A stretch of 64,000 nt of DNA from Pelosinus fermentans JBW45. GTDB lineage: Bacteria; Bacillota; Negativicutes; DSM-13327. The position numbers and the translations under genes are program-made. The notes under the pieces are model-generated. The model did not search any database and was not told the origin of the DNA. It was given only the letters and a program-made list of their open reading frames with translations. The DNA lies in contig NZ_CP010978.1 of assembly GCF_000271665.2 (NCBI RefSeq), positions 94,501-158,500 of the forward strand. Reading direction: 5' to 3'. Shown piece after piece: positions 1-12,400 of this stretch; the stretch's first letter is position 1; the number at the start of each line of letters is the position of its first letter.

Positions 1-3000
1 GGCAGGGAGCCGATGGCTATGTGCCAGGAGAAGGTGTAGGGACAGTATTATTAAAGCCGCTGTTGCAAGCGATTGCTGAAGGGGATCATATATATGGCAT
101 CATCAAAGCAACTGCAATCAATCATGGCGGTAAAACCAATGGGTCTACAGTACCTAACCCCAATGCTCAGGCCAGTGTGATTGGACAAGCAATAAAGGAA
201 GCTGGGATAGATCCAAGGGCGGTCAGCTATATGGAAGCCCATGGAACTGGTACTTCTTTAGGTGATCCGATTGAAATCACGGGTTTAAGTAAGACCTTTC
301 AGCAATATACAAAGGACAAACAATTCTGTGCGATTGGTTCTGCCAAGTCGAATATTGGGCATTGTGAGAGTGCGGCAGGCATTGCAGGGGTGACGAAAGT
401 ATTACTGCAGCTTAAATATGGACAATTAGCGCCTTCCCTACATTCCGAGACACTAAATCCTAACATTGATTTTAGCAATACTCCCTTTGTTGTTCAGCAA
501 GAATTGGCGGAATGGAAACGGCAGATAGTTACTATTGATGGAGAAACAAAGGAATATCCACGGATTGCGGGTATTTCCTCATTTGGTGCGGGAGGATCCA
601 ACGCCCATGTTGTTATTGAAGAATATATTCCCAGCAATCAGGAGAGACCTCCGATAATCATTACCAGGAAAAATCCGGCAATTATGGTCTTGTCGGCAAA
701 AAATGAAGAACAGCTTAAGGAGCAGGTACAGCGATTATTAGAAGTGATTGAAAAGCAGCAATTCTCAGATGAGAGTTTGATTGATATGGCTTACACCCTC
801 CAGGTAGGTCGGGAAGATATGGAAGAACGTTTGGCTATGATTGTGGGTTCTATTAAAGAATTTGGTGAAAAACTGAAAAGCTTTGCGGCAGGGCAGGATG
901 ACATCGAGGACTTGTATCGCGGGCAGGTTAAGCGCAATAAAGAAACCTTGGCTGTATTTACGGCAGATGAGGATTTGCAAAAGGCACTGGAGGCTTGGAT
1001 AAGTAAAGGGAAATATGGAAAACTTTTGGATTTTTGGGTCAAAGGTATGATTGTTGACTGGAACAAACTTTATGGTGATAGCAAACCTCATCGTATCAGT
1101 CTTCCCACGTATCCCTTTGCCAAGGAACGTTATTGGGTGCCTGCGATGGAAACAAGAATAGACGATACTATAACAAGCAAAGACAATATTCATCCATTAC
1201 TGCATAAGAATACTTCAGATATTTTTGGGCTGAAATTTAGTTCAACTTTTACTGGGCAAGAGTTCTTCCTAGCAGATCATGTTGTGAAGGGGCAGCGAGT
1301 ATTACCTGGAGTGGCCTATTTAGAAATGGCTAGGACAGCAGTGGAGCAGGCAACAGGAGTTTTGACGGAAGATAAACTTGGAATTCGGCTGGAAAATGTG
1401 GCTTGGGTTCGACCCATTGCCGCTAAAGAGGAGTCGGTGCGGGTACATATTGGCCTTTATCCTGATGATAACGGCGAGATTGCCTATGAAATCTATAGTG
1501 GGATCAGCGCAGCTGATGCAGAACCCATAATACATAGCCAAGGCAGTGCAGTACTGAGGCCAGTTAGTGAAGTGCCAGCCTTGGATCTCAAGGCATTACA
1601 GGCTGAGTGCAGCCAAAGTATTCTTACAGGAAGTCAATGTTATGAGGCTTTGAAGACATTGGGGCTTGAGTATGGTTCTGGACATCGGGGAATTGATAAG
1701 GTCTATGTGAGTCCAGAGCAAGTACTGGCAAAGCTTCATTTGCCATCTGCTGTTATCGCTACACAAAAACATTTTGTTCTGCATCCCAGCTTGATGGATG
1801 CCGCGTTGCAGGCGTCGATAGGTTTCATGATGGCGTCGGGAGATATGGGCAGTAGAGCTTCTCTCAAGTCGATGGTACCTTTTGCACTCAAGGAAATTGA
1901 AATTATTGGTAATTGCACTTCCGATATGTGGGCGTTACTGCGCTACAGTGCTGGCAGCAAAGCGGGAGACAAGGTGCAGAAGTTTGATGTTGATATATGT
2001 GATGAGCAGGGGAACGTTTGTGTACAAATGAAGGAATTTTCATCGCGTGTACTGGAAAGTGCAGCAGATTCAGTAGTGCCTTCAGCAAAGTTTAGAGGTT
2101 TGATGCTCCAGCCTCATTGGAAAGAACAATCTACTAATCCAGAAGCCGTGGCTAATGCTAACGCTCAGCATGTAGTGATGTTATGTGAATTATCCGGAGC
2201 TTATTGCGAAAGTATTGAAACCAATATGAGCGGAGTGCGTTGTCTTAGCTTGCAATCTGACCAGGAAAGCGTTGAGGAGCGATTCCAAACTTATGCCATT
2301 CAAGTCTTTGAAGAAATCCAAAATATCCTTACATATACGCATAAGGGTGCGGTGCTCATTCAAATTGTCGTTCCCAATCAAGGGGAAGGGCAACTTTTCA
2401 CTGGACTTTCCGGATTATTGAAAACTGCTCAATTAGAGAATCCTAAAATCATTGGGCAGATGATTGAAATAGAAGCAGAGGGACTTTTAAAAGAAGAAAT
2501 AATAGAAATACTGGAAAAGAACAGCCAAAGTTTTGTCGATAAGCATGTTCGATATCAAGGCGGAAAACGATGGGTTAATAGCTGGAAGGAAGTTGTAGTT
2601 TCCGAGGAAGAAGTAGGCATACCCTGGAAAGATAATGGTATCTATTTAATTACTGGCGGGGCTGGCGGTTTGGGACTCATATTTGCTAAAGAGATTGCAC
2701 AAAAAGTCAAGGAGCCGATTCTGATTCTCACTGGACGGTCTTCGTTAGATGAAGGTAAGCAGGCGAAAATAAAGGAAATGGAATCTTTAGGTGCCTTAAT
2801 TGAATATAAAAAAGTTGATGTAACCGATAAGCAGGCGGTAATGGCTTTAATCCAGAGTATCCGTGATAAATTTGGGAATCTTCATGGTATTATCCATAGT
2901 GCAGGAGTAATTCGGGACAACTTAATCCTCAAAAAAACCGAGAAAGAGATGGAAGAAGTACTGACTCCTAAAGTGGCCGGATTGGTGAATTTGGATCAGG

Positions 3001-3371
3001 CAAGTAAGGAGATGAGTCTTGATTTCTTCATTCTCTTTTCCTCAATTGCAGGAAGCGTAGGTAATGTAGGCCAAGCTGACTACGCCACTGGCAACGCTTT
3101 TATGGATGCCTATGCGAGGTATCGTAATGTCATGGTTATGTCCGAGGAGCGATATGGGAAAACACTATCGATTAATTGGCCGCTGTGGAAAGATGGGGGA
3201 ATGCATGTTGACAAAGCAACCGAAAAGATTTTGCAAAGCATGGGGATGATTGCCATGCAGACGTCAACAGGAATTCAGGTATTGTATCAAAGTTTAGTAT
3301 GCGGAAATGATCAGGTAATGGTAGCAGAAGGAGACGTCAAACGACTGAGAAATCTGATGGAGTTAGAATGA
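1..3371 (+). CDS. Trans-AT polyketide synthase, KS(partial)-DH-KR, 5' end outside window
   Basis: The reading frame is open from the first bases, so the protein starts upstream; the GTG at 21 is only an internal Val codon. Visible in order are the C-terminal half of a ketosynthase (EAHGTGT and NIGHCESAAG with both catalytic His), a linker ending LPTYPFAKERYW, a dehydratase with the HxxxGxxxxP motif (His codon at 1278) and its catalytic Asp (codon at 1797), and a ketoreductase with the GGAGGLG nucleotide-binding loop and catalytic Tyr (codon at 3081). The KR has an Asp in the loop after HSAG, as in B-type KRs. There is no AT and no ACP: the protein ends just after the KR. The missing ACP opens the next protein, so this module is split. 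Nucleotide similarity to the following module is very high. Confidence 0.93.
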   Translation, partial: QGADGYVPGEGVGTVLLKPLLQAIAEGDHIYGIIKATAINHGGKTNGSTVPNPNAQASVIGQAIKEAGIDPRAVSYMEAHGTGTSLGDPIEITGLSKTFQQYTKDKQFCAIGSAKSNIGHCESAAGIAGVTKVLLQLKYGQLAPSLHSETLNPNIDFSNTPFVVQQELAEWKRQIVTIDGETKEYPRIAGISSFGAGGSNAHVVIEEYIPSNQERPPIIITRKNPAIMVLSAKNEEQLKEQVQRLLEVIEKQQFSDESLIDMAYTLQVGREDMEERLAMIVGSIKEFGEKLKSFAAGQDDIEDLYRGQVKRNKETLAVFTADEDLQKALEAWISKGKYGKLLDFWVKGMIVDWNKLYGDSKPHRISLPTYPFAKERYWVPAMETRIDDTITSKDNIHPLLHKNTSDIFGLKFSSTFTGQEFFLADHVVKGQRVLPGVAYLEMARTAVEQATGVLTEDKLGIRLENVAWVRPIAAKEESVRVHIGLYPDDNGEIAYEIYSGISAADAEPIIHSQGSAVLRPVSEVPALDLKALQAECSQSILTGSQCYEALKTLGLEYGSGHRGIDKVYVSPEQVLAKLHLPSAVIATQKHFVLHPSLMDAALQASIGFMMASGDMGSRASLKSMVPFALKEIEIIGNCTSDMWALLRYSAGSKAGDKVQKFDVDICDEQGNVCVQMKEFSSRVLESAADSVVPSAKFRGLMLQPHWKEQSTNPEAVANANAQHVVMLCELSGAYCESIETNMSGVRCLSLQSDQESVEERFQTYAIQVFEEIQNILTYTHKGAVLIQIVVPNQGEGQLFTGLSGLLKTAQLENPKIIGQMIEIEAEGLLKEEIIEILEKNSQSFVDKHVRYQGGKRWVNSWKEVVVSEEEVGIPWKDNGIYLITGGAGGLGLIFAKEIAQKVKEPILILTGRSSLDEGKQAKIKEMESLGALIEYKKVDVTDKQAVMALIQSIRDKFGNLHGIIHSAGVIRDNLILKKTEKEMEEVLTPKVAGLVNLDQASKEMSLDFFILFSSIAGSVGNVGQADYATGNAFMDAYARYRNVMVMSEERYGKTLSINWPLWKDGGMHVDKATEKILQSMGMIAMQTSTGIQVLYQSLVCGNDQVMVAEGDVKRLRNLMELE

Positions 3372-3475
3372 TTTGATTATGGAATTTATCAAATCATTCT
3401 TAAAAGAATATCGGATAGTAAACCATTGAAAGAGCAATTCAAAATTTAATCTAGAATGGGGAGAGGGGAATGATA

Positions 3476-6400
3476 ATGGCTAATCAAGCAGTGACGGCAA
3501 TTGCTCAAGAGATGCTCCATGAAAAAGCAATCACTTATTTCAAAAAGCTACTTTCTTCCGTTATTAAACTACCAGCGAATCGAATCGAAGTAGATGCGCC
3601 AATGGAGAAATATGGAATTGATTCGATCATGATCATGCAAATGACCAATCAATTAGAAACAATATTTGGTTCTTTGCCAAAAACCTTATTTTTTGAATAC
3701 CAAAATATTCAAGAGATTACTGGATATTTTCTTGAATCTTATCGCGACCAACTGATAGAACTATTGGGAGTTGAGGAGAAAGCAACAGAAACCACTGAGA
3801 AATATGAGTATGCTATAACAGAAGTAGAGCCTGCAAAGTCAAGTGTAAGCAGCCGTAGACGTTCATTTTTTGCATCGCAGCGCATGAAAGCTCCGCAAGA
3901 AAAAAGTGAACAAGACTCAGATATAGCCATCATAGGTGTTTCAGGACGCTATCCTCAAGCCAAGAATATTCAAGAGTTTTGGGAGAATCTACGGGCTGGT
4001 AAGGATTGCATCACTGAGATTCCTCAAGATCGCTGGGATCATAGCCTGTATTTTGATGAAGATAAGGATAAGCCAGGAAAGACCTATAGTAAATGGGGGG
4101 GATTCCTCGACGGTGTTGATAAATTTGATCCCCTTTTCTTTAATATTTCACCACGTGAAGCAGAGTTTATAGATCCCCAGGAGCGGTTGTTTCTGGAATG
4201 TGCCTATGAAACATTAGAGGACGCTGGATATACACGGGAAACGATTGGTACGCATCAGGGGTTTGGCTTAGAGGGTAATGTAGGAGTTTTTGTAGGAGTT
4301 ATGTATGATGAGTACCAACTTTACGGCGCCCAGGAACAAATTCAGGGTAGACCAATAGCTCTTGCTGGAAATTCAGCATCAATAGCCAACCGTGTATCTT
4401 ATTTTTGTAATTTCCATGGACCGAGTATGACTGTAAATACAATGTGTTCTTCTTCGCTGATCGCAATTCATTTGGCCTGTCAGAGCTTACAACGAGGCGA
4501 ATGTGAGTTTGCAATGGCAGGTGGTGTTAATCTCTCAATCCATCCCAACAAATATTTAGCACTCGGACAAGGCAAGTTTGTATCCAGTAAAGGGCGTTGT
4601 GAAAGCTTTGGGCAGGGAGGCGACGGCTATGTACCAGGAGAGGGTGTAGGGGCGATACTCTTAAAACCGCTGTCGAAAGCGATTGATGACGGAGATCATA
4701 TATATGGCGTTATTAAAGGAACCGCAATCAATCATGGAGGGAAAACCAATGGGTATACAGTACCCAACCCCAATGCGCAAGCCAGTGTTATTGGAAGAGC
4801 TTTTAAGAAAGCAGGGATCAATCCAAGGACAATCAGTTATATTGAAGCCCACGGCACTGGGACTTCCTTAGGTGACCCAATAGAAACTGCGGGCTTGACT
4901 AAAACCTTTCAGGAATATACAAAAGACAAGCAGTTTTGTGCGATTGGTTCAGCTAAATCTAATATTGGACATTGTGAAAGCGCATCAGGTATTGCGGGGG
5001 TAACAAAAGTATTACTGCAGCTTAAATATCGTCAATTGGTGCCATCACTGCATTCTGAGATGCTAAACCCCAACATTGATTTTGGCAGGACGCCTTTTGT
5101 TGTTCAGCAGGAACTTACGGAATGGAACCGACCGGTGATTGAAATCGATGGAGAAATTCGAGAATATCCAAGGCGTGCTGGTATTTCATCTTTTGGTGCA
5201 GGAGGATCAAATGCACATGTATTTATTGAAGAATACATTGCTAAGGATCAACCGCTTTCTACAATGATTACTGCGAGGAATCCGGCAATTATTGCATTAT
5301 CCGCCAAAAATAAAAAGGGACTTAAAGAGCAGGCACAGCAATTGTTGGCTGTGATTGGTGAACAACAATTTTCAGATAAAAACTTGGCCGATATGGCCTA
5401 TACTCTTCAAGTAGGCCGGGAAGCTATGGAAGAACGTCTGGCGGTGATTGTGGGCTCTGTTAAAGAACTTGAGGACAAATTACAAGGTTTTGTGGAAGGT
5501 CAAGATGATATTGACGATCTGTATCGGGGGCAGGTCAAGCGTGATGCCGAGAACATGTCTGTTTTTACAGCGGACGAAGATATGAAAAAAACGATGGAAG
5601 CTTGGATGATCAAAGGGAAATATGCAAAAATTGCGGAGATTTGGGTCAAGGGTTTAATTATTGACTGGAATAAACTCTATGGCAATAGTAAGCCTTCCCG
5701 CATTAGCCTGCCCACTTATCCCTTTGCCAAAGAACGCTATTGGGTGCCTGAGAGCAATACAATACCCAATAATAAAATAACGAGTTCATCTAATGTAGCC
5801 TTACTTCATCCGCTATTGCACCAAAATACCTCCGACCTCTCTGAGCAGCGGTTCAGTTCGATTTTTACTGGTCAGGAGTTTTTCTTGGCAGATGATGTTG
5901 TGAAGGGACAGCGGGTGTTATCTGGAGCAATCTTTTTAGAAATGGCTAGGGCGGCAGTGGAGCAGGGTGCAGGAGTTTTGGCAGAAGATTTAATTGAAAT
6001 ACGGCTAAAAAATGTAGTTTTAGGGTGCCCCGTTGCCGTTGGACATCAGCCGGCACAGATACACATCGGACTCTACCCAGAGGAAAATGGTGAGATTGCC
6101 TATGAAATCTATAGCGAGTCAGAAGATACCGATGCAGAACCTATTGTACATAGTCAGGGGATTGCTGTACTAAGTTCGCTTGAAAAAGTTTCAACTATGG
6201 ATATCAAAGCATTACAGGCTGAGTGCAGCCAAAACACTCTTACGTCCTCCAGTCAAAACTATGAAACATTTAGGACAGCGGAGATTGAGAAGGTGTATAT
6301 AGGCTCAGATCAAGTGTTGGTGAAGCTGTACTTAGCATCACCTGTCGTCGCTGATCAAAATCAATTTGTCCTGCATCCCAATGTAATGAATGTGGTATTG

Positions 6401-9400
6401 CAAAATTTGGTTAGTTTCATGCCAGGTACCGATGATTTCAAACCAGTGCTTCCCATAGCCCTGCAAGAACTTGAAATCATTGAGAATTGCGCTTTTGCCA
6501 TGTGGGCTCTGATTCGCTGTAGTGAAGGTATGGCAGTGGGAGATAAGGAGCGGAAGTTTGATATTGACTTGTGTGACGAGCAAGGAAATATTTGTGTACG
6601 GATGAAGGGACTACGAACGCAAGGAATTGAAAACGTTGTTCAAGAATTGTTGCCAAGCCCACCAAGTATGGCAGTTCCAAATACACAAGAAGCTTTTGAG
6701 ATGATGAGCTTTGAAGAGATTTGGCAAGAGCAGGCCTTACTAACTACTACTCCAACTAAAATAAAAACCTTGGTTTGTTTTATTTCAAAACCGGAAAATC
6801 AGCAGACAATTATGGAAGAAATCGAAAATCTGGATCAAGAAACAAAGGTTATCTATATCTCACAAGGTACAGCTTTCGAAAAACAATCCCAACAAAATTA
6901 TAGTGTTGCCCGCACAGATCTAAGTACTTATAAAGAGGCTTTCGACAATATTCGAGAAGATTATAGTGAAGTGGATGCCATGTTATATCTATGGCCGATT
7001 GAAGATTCAAGCTGTATCCAAGATTACTCCAGTCTTGTCTATATTCTGCAGGCGATAGCGGGATCAAAGCTAAACACTAAGCGTTTGTTATTAGCGGGAC
7101 AATTTGCAAATAGGTTAGAACGTTGTTACCTGGAATCCTGGATAGGCTTTGAGATTTCCTTGGAATTTGTTCTGCCGAATATGCAAGTGGCAGCAGTATA
7201 TAAGGAGGCTTATCCAGAGAACAAGGAACGGGCAATAAGAGATTGGTTGAATACAATCTGGACAGAATTACAGGCTGACAAAATTCAAAGTGTTTTGTAT
7301 CAAGGGGGGAAACGGTCTGTACACAGAAGCCAGGCAACTGCAATGCAAGCGAATAGCAGTCTATTGAGAGCTGGCGGGACCTACCTCATTGTTGGAGGCT
7401 GCGGTGAAATAGGGTTCTTATTTGCTAAGTATTTTGCCCAAAAACATCCTGTGAATCTGATTCTAACTGGTCGATCTCCCAAAAATGAGGATAAGCAAGC
7501 AAAGATAAAGATATTGGAAGACTTAGGCAGTCAGATCATGTACATAGAGGCTGATGTTTGTGATGCAAGTGGTATGAAAGAAGGCTTGAGCCGGGCCAAA
7601 GAACGATTTGGGAAAATTCATGGAGTCATTCATGCAGCCAGGATTGAAAGTAAACAAAGCATTTTTGAAAAAGATATCCAAGGTTTTCAACAGGTGATTG
7701 CGCCTAAAATTACGGGGACCCTTGTGCTTGATGAAGTACTTGCAGCAGAGGAACTTGATTTCATCTGCTATTTTTCCTCATCTTCAGCAATTCTAGGAGA
7801 TTTTGGCTCCTGCGACTATGCTATTGGCAATCGCTTTCAAATGGCCTATGCTCATTACCGGAAGGAAGAGCAGCGTCATGGTAAGACCGTTGTCATTAAT
7901 TGGCCGCTATGGAAGGATTTCGGTATGGATGCCGATGAGAATGAGCACATCAAGATGTACCTGAAAACCAGCGGACAACGTTTTTTGGAAGCTGAAGAAG
8001 GTGTTGCCATATTTGAGCACATATTGGCTCAACACCAAACCCAACATTTAGTTGTAGTTGGACAACGCAGCCGTGTGCACCGTTTTTTGGGACTAGCTCA
8101 AAATCAATCTGCTTCATCGCCACAAGCTTTGACAAGTCCTGCAGTCAAAGGAAGACGGGCAGAAATGATAGGCTTGGATGCGGAACAATGCTTAGAGTGG
8201 GATTTGAAAGAGTATGTCAGTAAATTGCTTAAAATTTCCCGGGATAAGTTAGATAGAGAGATAAATTTGGTGGATTTCGGATTTGATTCCGTTGGTTTAT
8301 CTCAATTTGCAAAATTATTAACCAGCCATTATGGAATTGAAATTTCACCTGCAATATTTTTTGGATATTTTACAATTGAGAAATTAATTCAATATTTTAT
8401 CACCGAACATCAAGAGTTAATCCAGAACTATTATGAAGAAGATACTATACAGCAATCGATCTCACAAAAAGTTGAGACTATAGCCGTAAAGCCTAAGCAA
8501 CATAGAAATAAAAAATCAAGATTTAATAGGAACAGTGCATCTCCAAGTGGTTTGGAACCAATTGCGATTATTGGAATGAGTGGACGGTTTCCTGATGCTC
8601 GGAATATAGATGAGATGTGGAAGATTATTCTCGAAGGGCAGGATGTAGTAAAAGAAAATTCTGAAGACAAATTTTGGGGTATGGGCTTCGGGTCAAACAA
8701 ATGGAAATGTGGCTGGATTCCAGGTGTTAAGGAATTCGATCCCCTGTTTTTTGGAATTCCCCCTCGGGAAGCAGAAATGATGGATCCAAGGCAACGTCTA
8801 TTGCTGCAGGAGTCGTGGAGAGCTTTGGAAGACGCTGGATATGGTAAAGAGCGGATTAAAAACAGCACAATTGGGATGTTTGTAGGAGTTGAAGATGGAG
8901 ATTACCATATGCTTAGCAATGAAAAGGGAAGCGTTACGTCCAATCACAATGGAGTATTAGCGGCTCGATTAGCATATTTTCTAAATCTTGATGGGCCTAA
9001 TATGGCAATTAATACAGCCTGCTCTTCTGGTTTAGTTGCAGCTCATCAGGCATACCAAAGCCTACGCAACCAAGAGTGTGATACTGCAATTGCCGCTGGT
9101 ATAAATTTGCTGCTTACTCCAGGGGTCCTTACTGCCATGAGTCAAGCTGGAATGCTATCAGAGGACGGTAAATGCTATGCCTTTGATAAAAGAGCGAATG
9201 GAATGGTTCCAGGAGAAGCAATTGCTGTGGTTGTACTCAAGAGATTATCAAAAGCGCAGGCTGACGGGGATCCGATTTATGCAGTGATCAAAGGAAGCGG
9301 CATTAATTATGATGGAAAGACGAATGGGATCACTGTGCCAAGCGGGGTTTCACAAAGCAAATTATTAAAATCAGTCTACGATCGAAACAAGGTGAACCCG

Positions 9401-12400
9401 GAAGAAATTGAATACATAGTTACTCATGGAACGGGGACCAAATTAGGTGATCCGATAGAGATTAACGCATTATATGATGTATTTAAAGGCTATACAAAGA
9501 AACAGAGCTATTGCGCGTTAACCTCTGTAAAGACAAATTTTGGACATACGATGGCAGCATCTGGACTAGTTAGTTTAATCAGTATGGTACAGGCTTTGCG
9601 ATATGAAACAATTCCGGCAAGTCTGCATTGTGAGCAAGAAAATGATTATATTAATTGGCAGGAAAGTCCTTTTTATGTTAATAAAACAAATAAAATTTGG
9701 TCTAAGGATAATGGTAAACAGCGAAGCGGCTCGATCAGCGCGTTTGGGTTGAGTGGAACGAACGTCCATATGATCGTACAAAGCTATTCTGAGGCAGAAA
9801 ACACAGCCAGCTTGGAACAAATGCCATACTACCTGCTTGCATTTTCAGCAAAGACGAAGGAAGCGTTGCAGGAAAAGATTCAAGATATGATTGATGTACT
9901 ACAAAAGAAAGATGCGCAAGAGGCAAGTTTAGCTGAGCTTAGTTACACCTTGCTGCAAGGGCGGCAACATTTCAACCATCGTTGTGTGGTTGTAGTCCAG
10001 GGGCGTGAAGACGCCATATATGCACTGCAGCAAGTAAATGGTAAAGAACGACTGCCAAACTTGTTTCACGGAAAGGTTTCTCGGGAATTTACAAGACAAA
10101 AGGCGATAGAGCAGTATGCTCAAGAGTTGCTGGAAAACAGTCGATCCTTTCGAGAGAACAAGAGAAAGTACCAAGAAACTCTGTATGCGTTGGCAGAGTT
10201 TTATTGTCAAGGCTATGAAATTAATGGGGACATGTTCTATGGGGATAGAAAACCACGCCGTATTAGCTTGCCAACGTATCCCTTTGCTAGGACGCATTAT
10301 TGGGTGCCTGAAATCGATACAAAGCATGCAGATCATATAACAAGTCAATCGGTTGCTGAATTTATTCCTTCTCAAAATACAGAAAAAGTAATTCTTGAAA
10401 AAGGATGGCAGGAAAAAGCAATCCATCTAAAGGCTGAGATACAAACTGGAATAGTTGTTGTTTTAGGAACGGTTAACACGATGAAAATTGCCTCTGCACT
10501 CTTTGCAGATACGGAAGACATTCAAGTGATACAAGTGATACAAGTGATTCACGGTTCCAATCCTATATTGGAAGGAATATCGACAGATTTTTATTCTATT
10601 TCAGCAGGTGAATCTCTTTATCAACAAATGAAAGACAAACAAGGTGAGCAAAAATTAATTGGTGTTATTGATATTACAGCCTATGATGAAATGTATGAAC
10701 AGTCAGCAGCTGTAGAATCTGGGAAAATAACATTTTTGCAAAGATTGATTGCGCAAGACAGAAGTCAAGGTTATAAACTGTTACAAGTCACGCATCAATT
10801 ACATTCTTTCCAATTGGCAGAAACAAAAATGCAAGGTGCTCGTTTAGCAGGCTTGTACCGGATGTTAGGTTCCGAATATAAGCAAATTCAAAGTATGACC
10901 ATGGATAGCGATTATTTAATTCACAAGTATCAGCAGCTAGCACAGCAAATTGAAACTGAGTTCTGGAATATAGGTGACGAAAATCTTTCCGAGTGTTGTT
11001 ATCGAAAAGGCAAAAGAAATGAACCTCAGTTGACGATTTCTCAATCGAATGACGACATACAAGAGAAACTTCCTATTTCGAAAAAATATGAGCAACAGGA
11101 TGTTGTTTTAATTACCGGCGGAACGCGTGGAATTGGCGCGGTAATTGCAAAACATGTTGTTTCACAAGGGGTTAAAAACCTTGTAATTATGGGAAGAGAA
11201 GAATTGCCCAAGCCGAACGAATGGAATCAGTATCTGAAAAACAAAGAAAAACCGGAGGTTGAAGAAAAACTAAGGCGTATGCAATCCTTTATTGATCAGG
11301 GAGTAAAGGTTAATTACTTTAATACATCTTTAACAGATCAAGATGGGATCAATAATATGGTACATAAAGTCAATCAAGATTTAGGCCCTATTACGGGTGT
11401 TTTTCACTGCGCAGGAGTCATAAATAAAAATCCTGCATTCATCAAAAAATCAATAGCAGACATGGAAGCGGTTTGTGAGCCAAAAATGAAAGGGCTAGTG
11501 ACCTTACATAAAGCTCTTGAAAATGAACCATTAGCTTTTTTCATATTGTTCTCATCAATCTCAAGTGTTGTACCAACATTATCTGCGGGTGCAAGTGATT
11601 ATGCCATGGCGAATAATTACATGGATTATTATGCCCAGTATCAAATTGGGCAAGGAAAGTCTTATTTTAAATCCATTCAATGGCCGGCGTGGGGTGAAAC
11701 GGGTATGACTAAGGGCGGGCTGCGTACACCTGCTTATATGAAGACAGGTCTTGTATCTATTACAACGGCGGATGGATTAACATTTTTGGATATTATAGAA
11801 TCTACGTCTCAAATTGTTAACTTACCTTGTGTGGTAGTTCCAGGTGAATTCATGCACAATCAGTTGCTAAAACCAACTATCACAGTAGAGAAAAAAGAAG
11901 CTGGCTTACCGTCACGAAGAACATCAACGTTGAAGCAAAAGACGGAAAATACGCAGGGTGTTCAAGCAAATTTACGGGCATCTATTCTTAAGTGGCTGCA
12001 GAAAATTTTTATGGATGAATTTAAATTTTCAATGGATCAATTACATGAAGACATCCCCTTTGATGAATATGGTGTTGATTCAATGATGTTAGCCGAATTG
12101 GCACAAAAGATGCAAATGAGTATAAGTGAACCCCTTAATCCGTCATTACTCTTGGAAAACAGTACTTTGGCTTTACTGACAGATTATTTTATGGATAATC
12201 ATTTTGAAGATTTACAAGAACAGTTTGGAAGCGAGACAAGCAATACAATACACGTTTCTTCAAAAGAAAATAGTATTTCTATGAAAGCAGAACCTTTACA
12301 AATAATAAGTATAGAATCAAAGGATGACAACAGGAACGTTTCTGATAATCAATCAACAATTACTAATGAAACACTAAGTTTAAAGGAAGACATTGCGGTA

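Noticed and set aside
8431-8868. 145-codon minus-strand open frame
   Set aside because: Lies wholly opposite the PKS gene, has no recognisable motif and reflects the codon pattern of the real gene.
9929-10426. 165-codon minus-strand open frame
   Set aside because: Antisense to the KS-KR linker of the PKS; no family features and no ribosome site in an intergenic setting.
10521-10550. CRISPR-like or microsatellite array
   Set aside because: Only three 9-base units inside a coding frame, no spacers.
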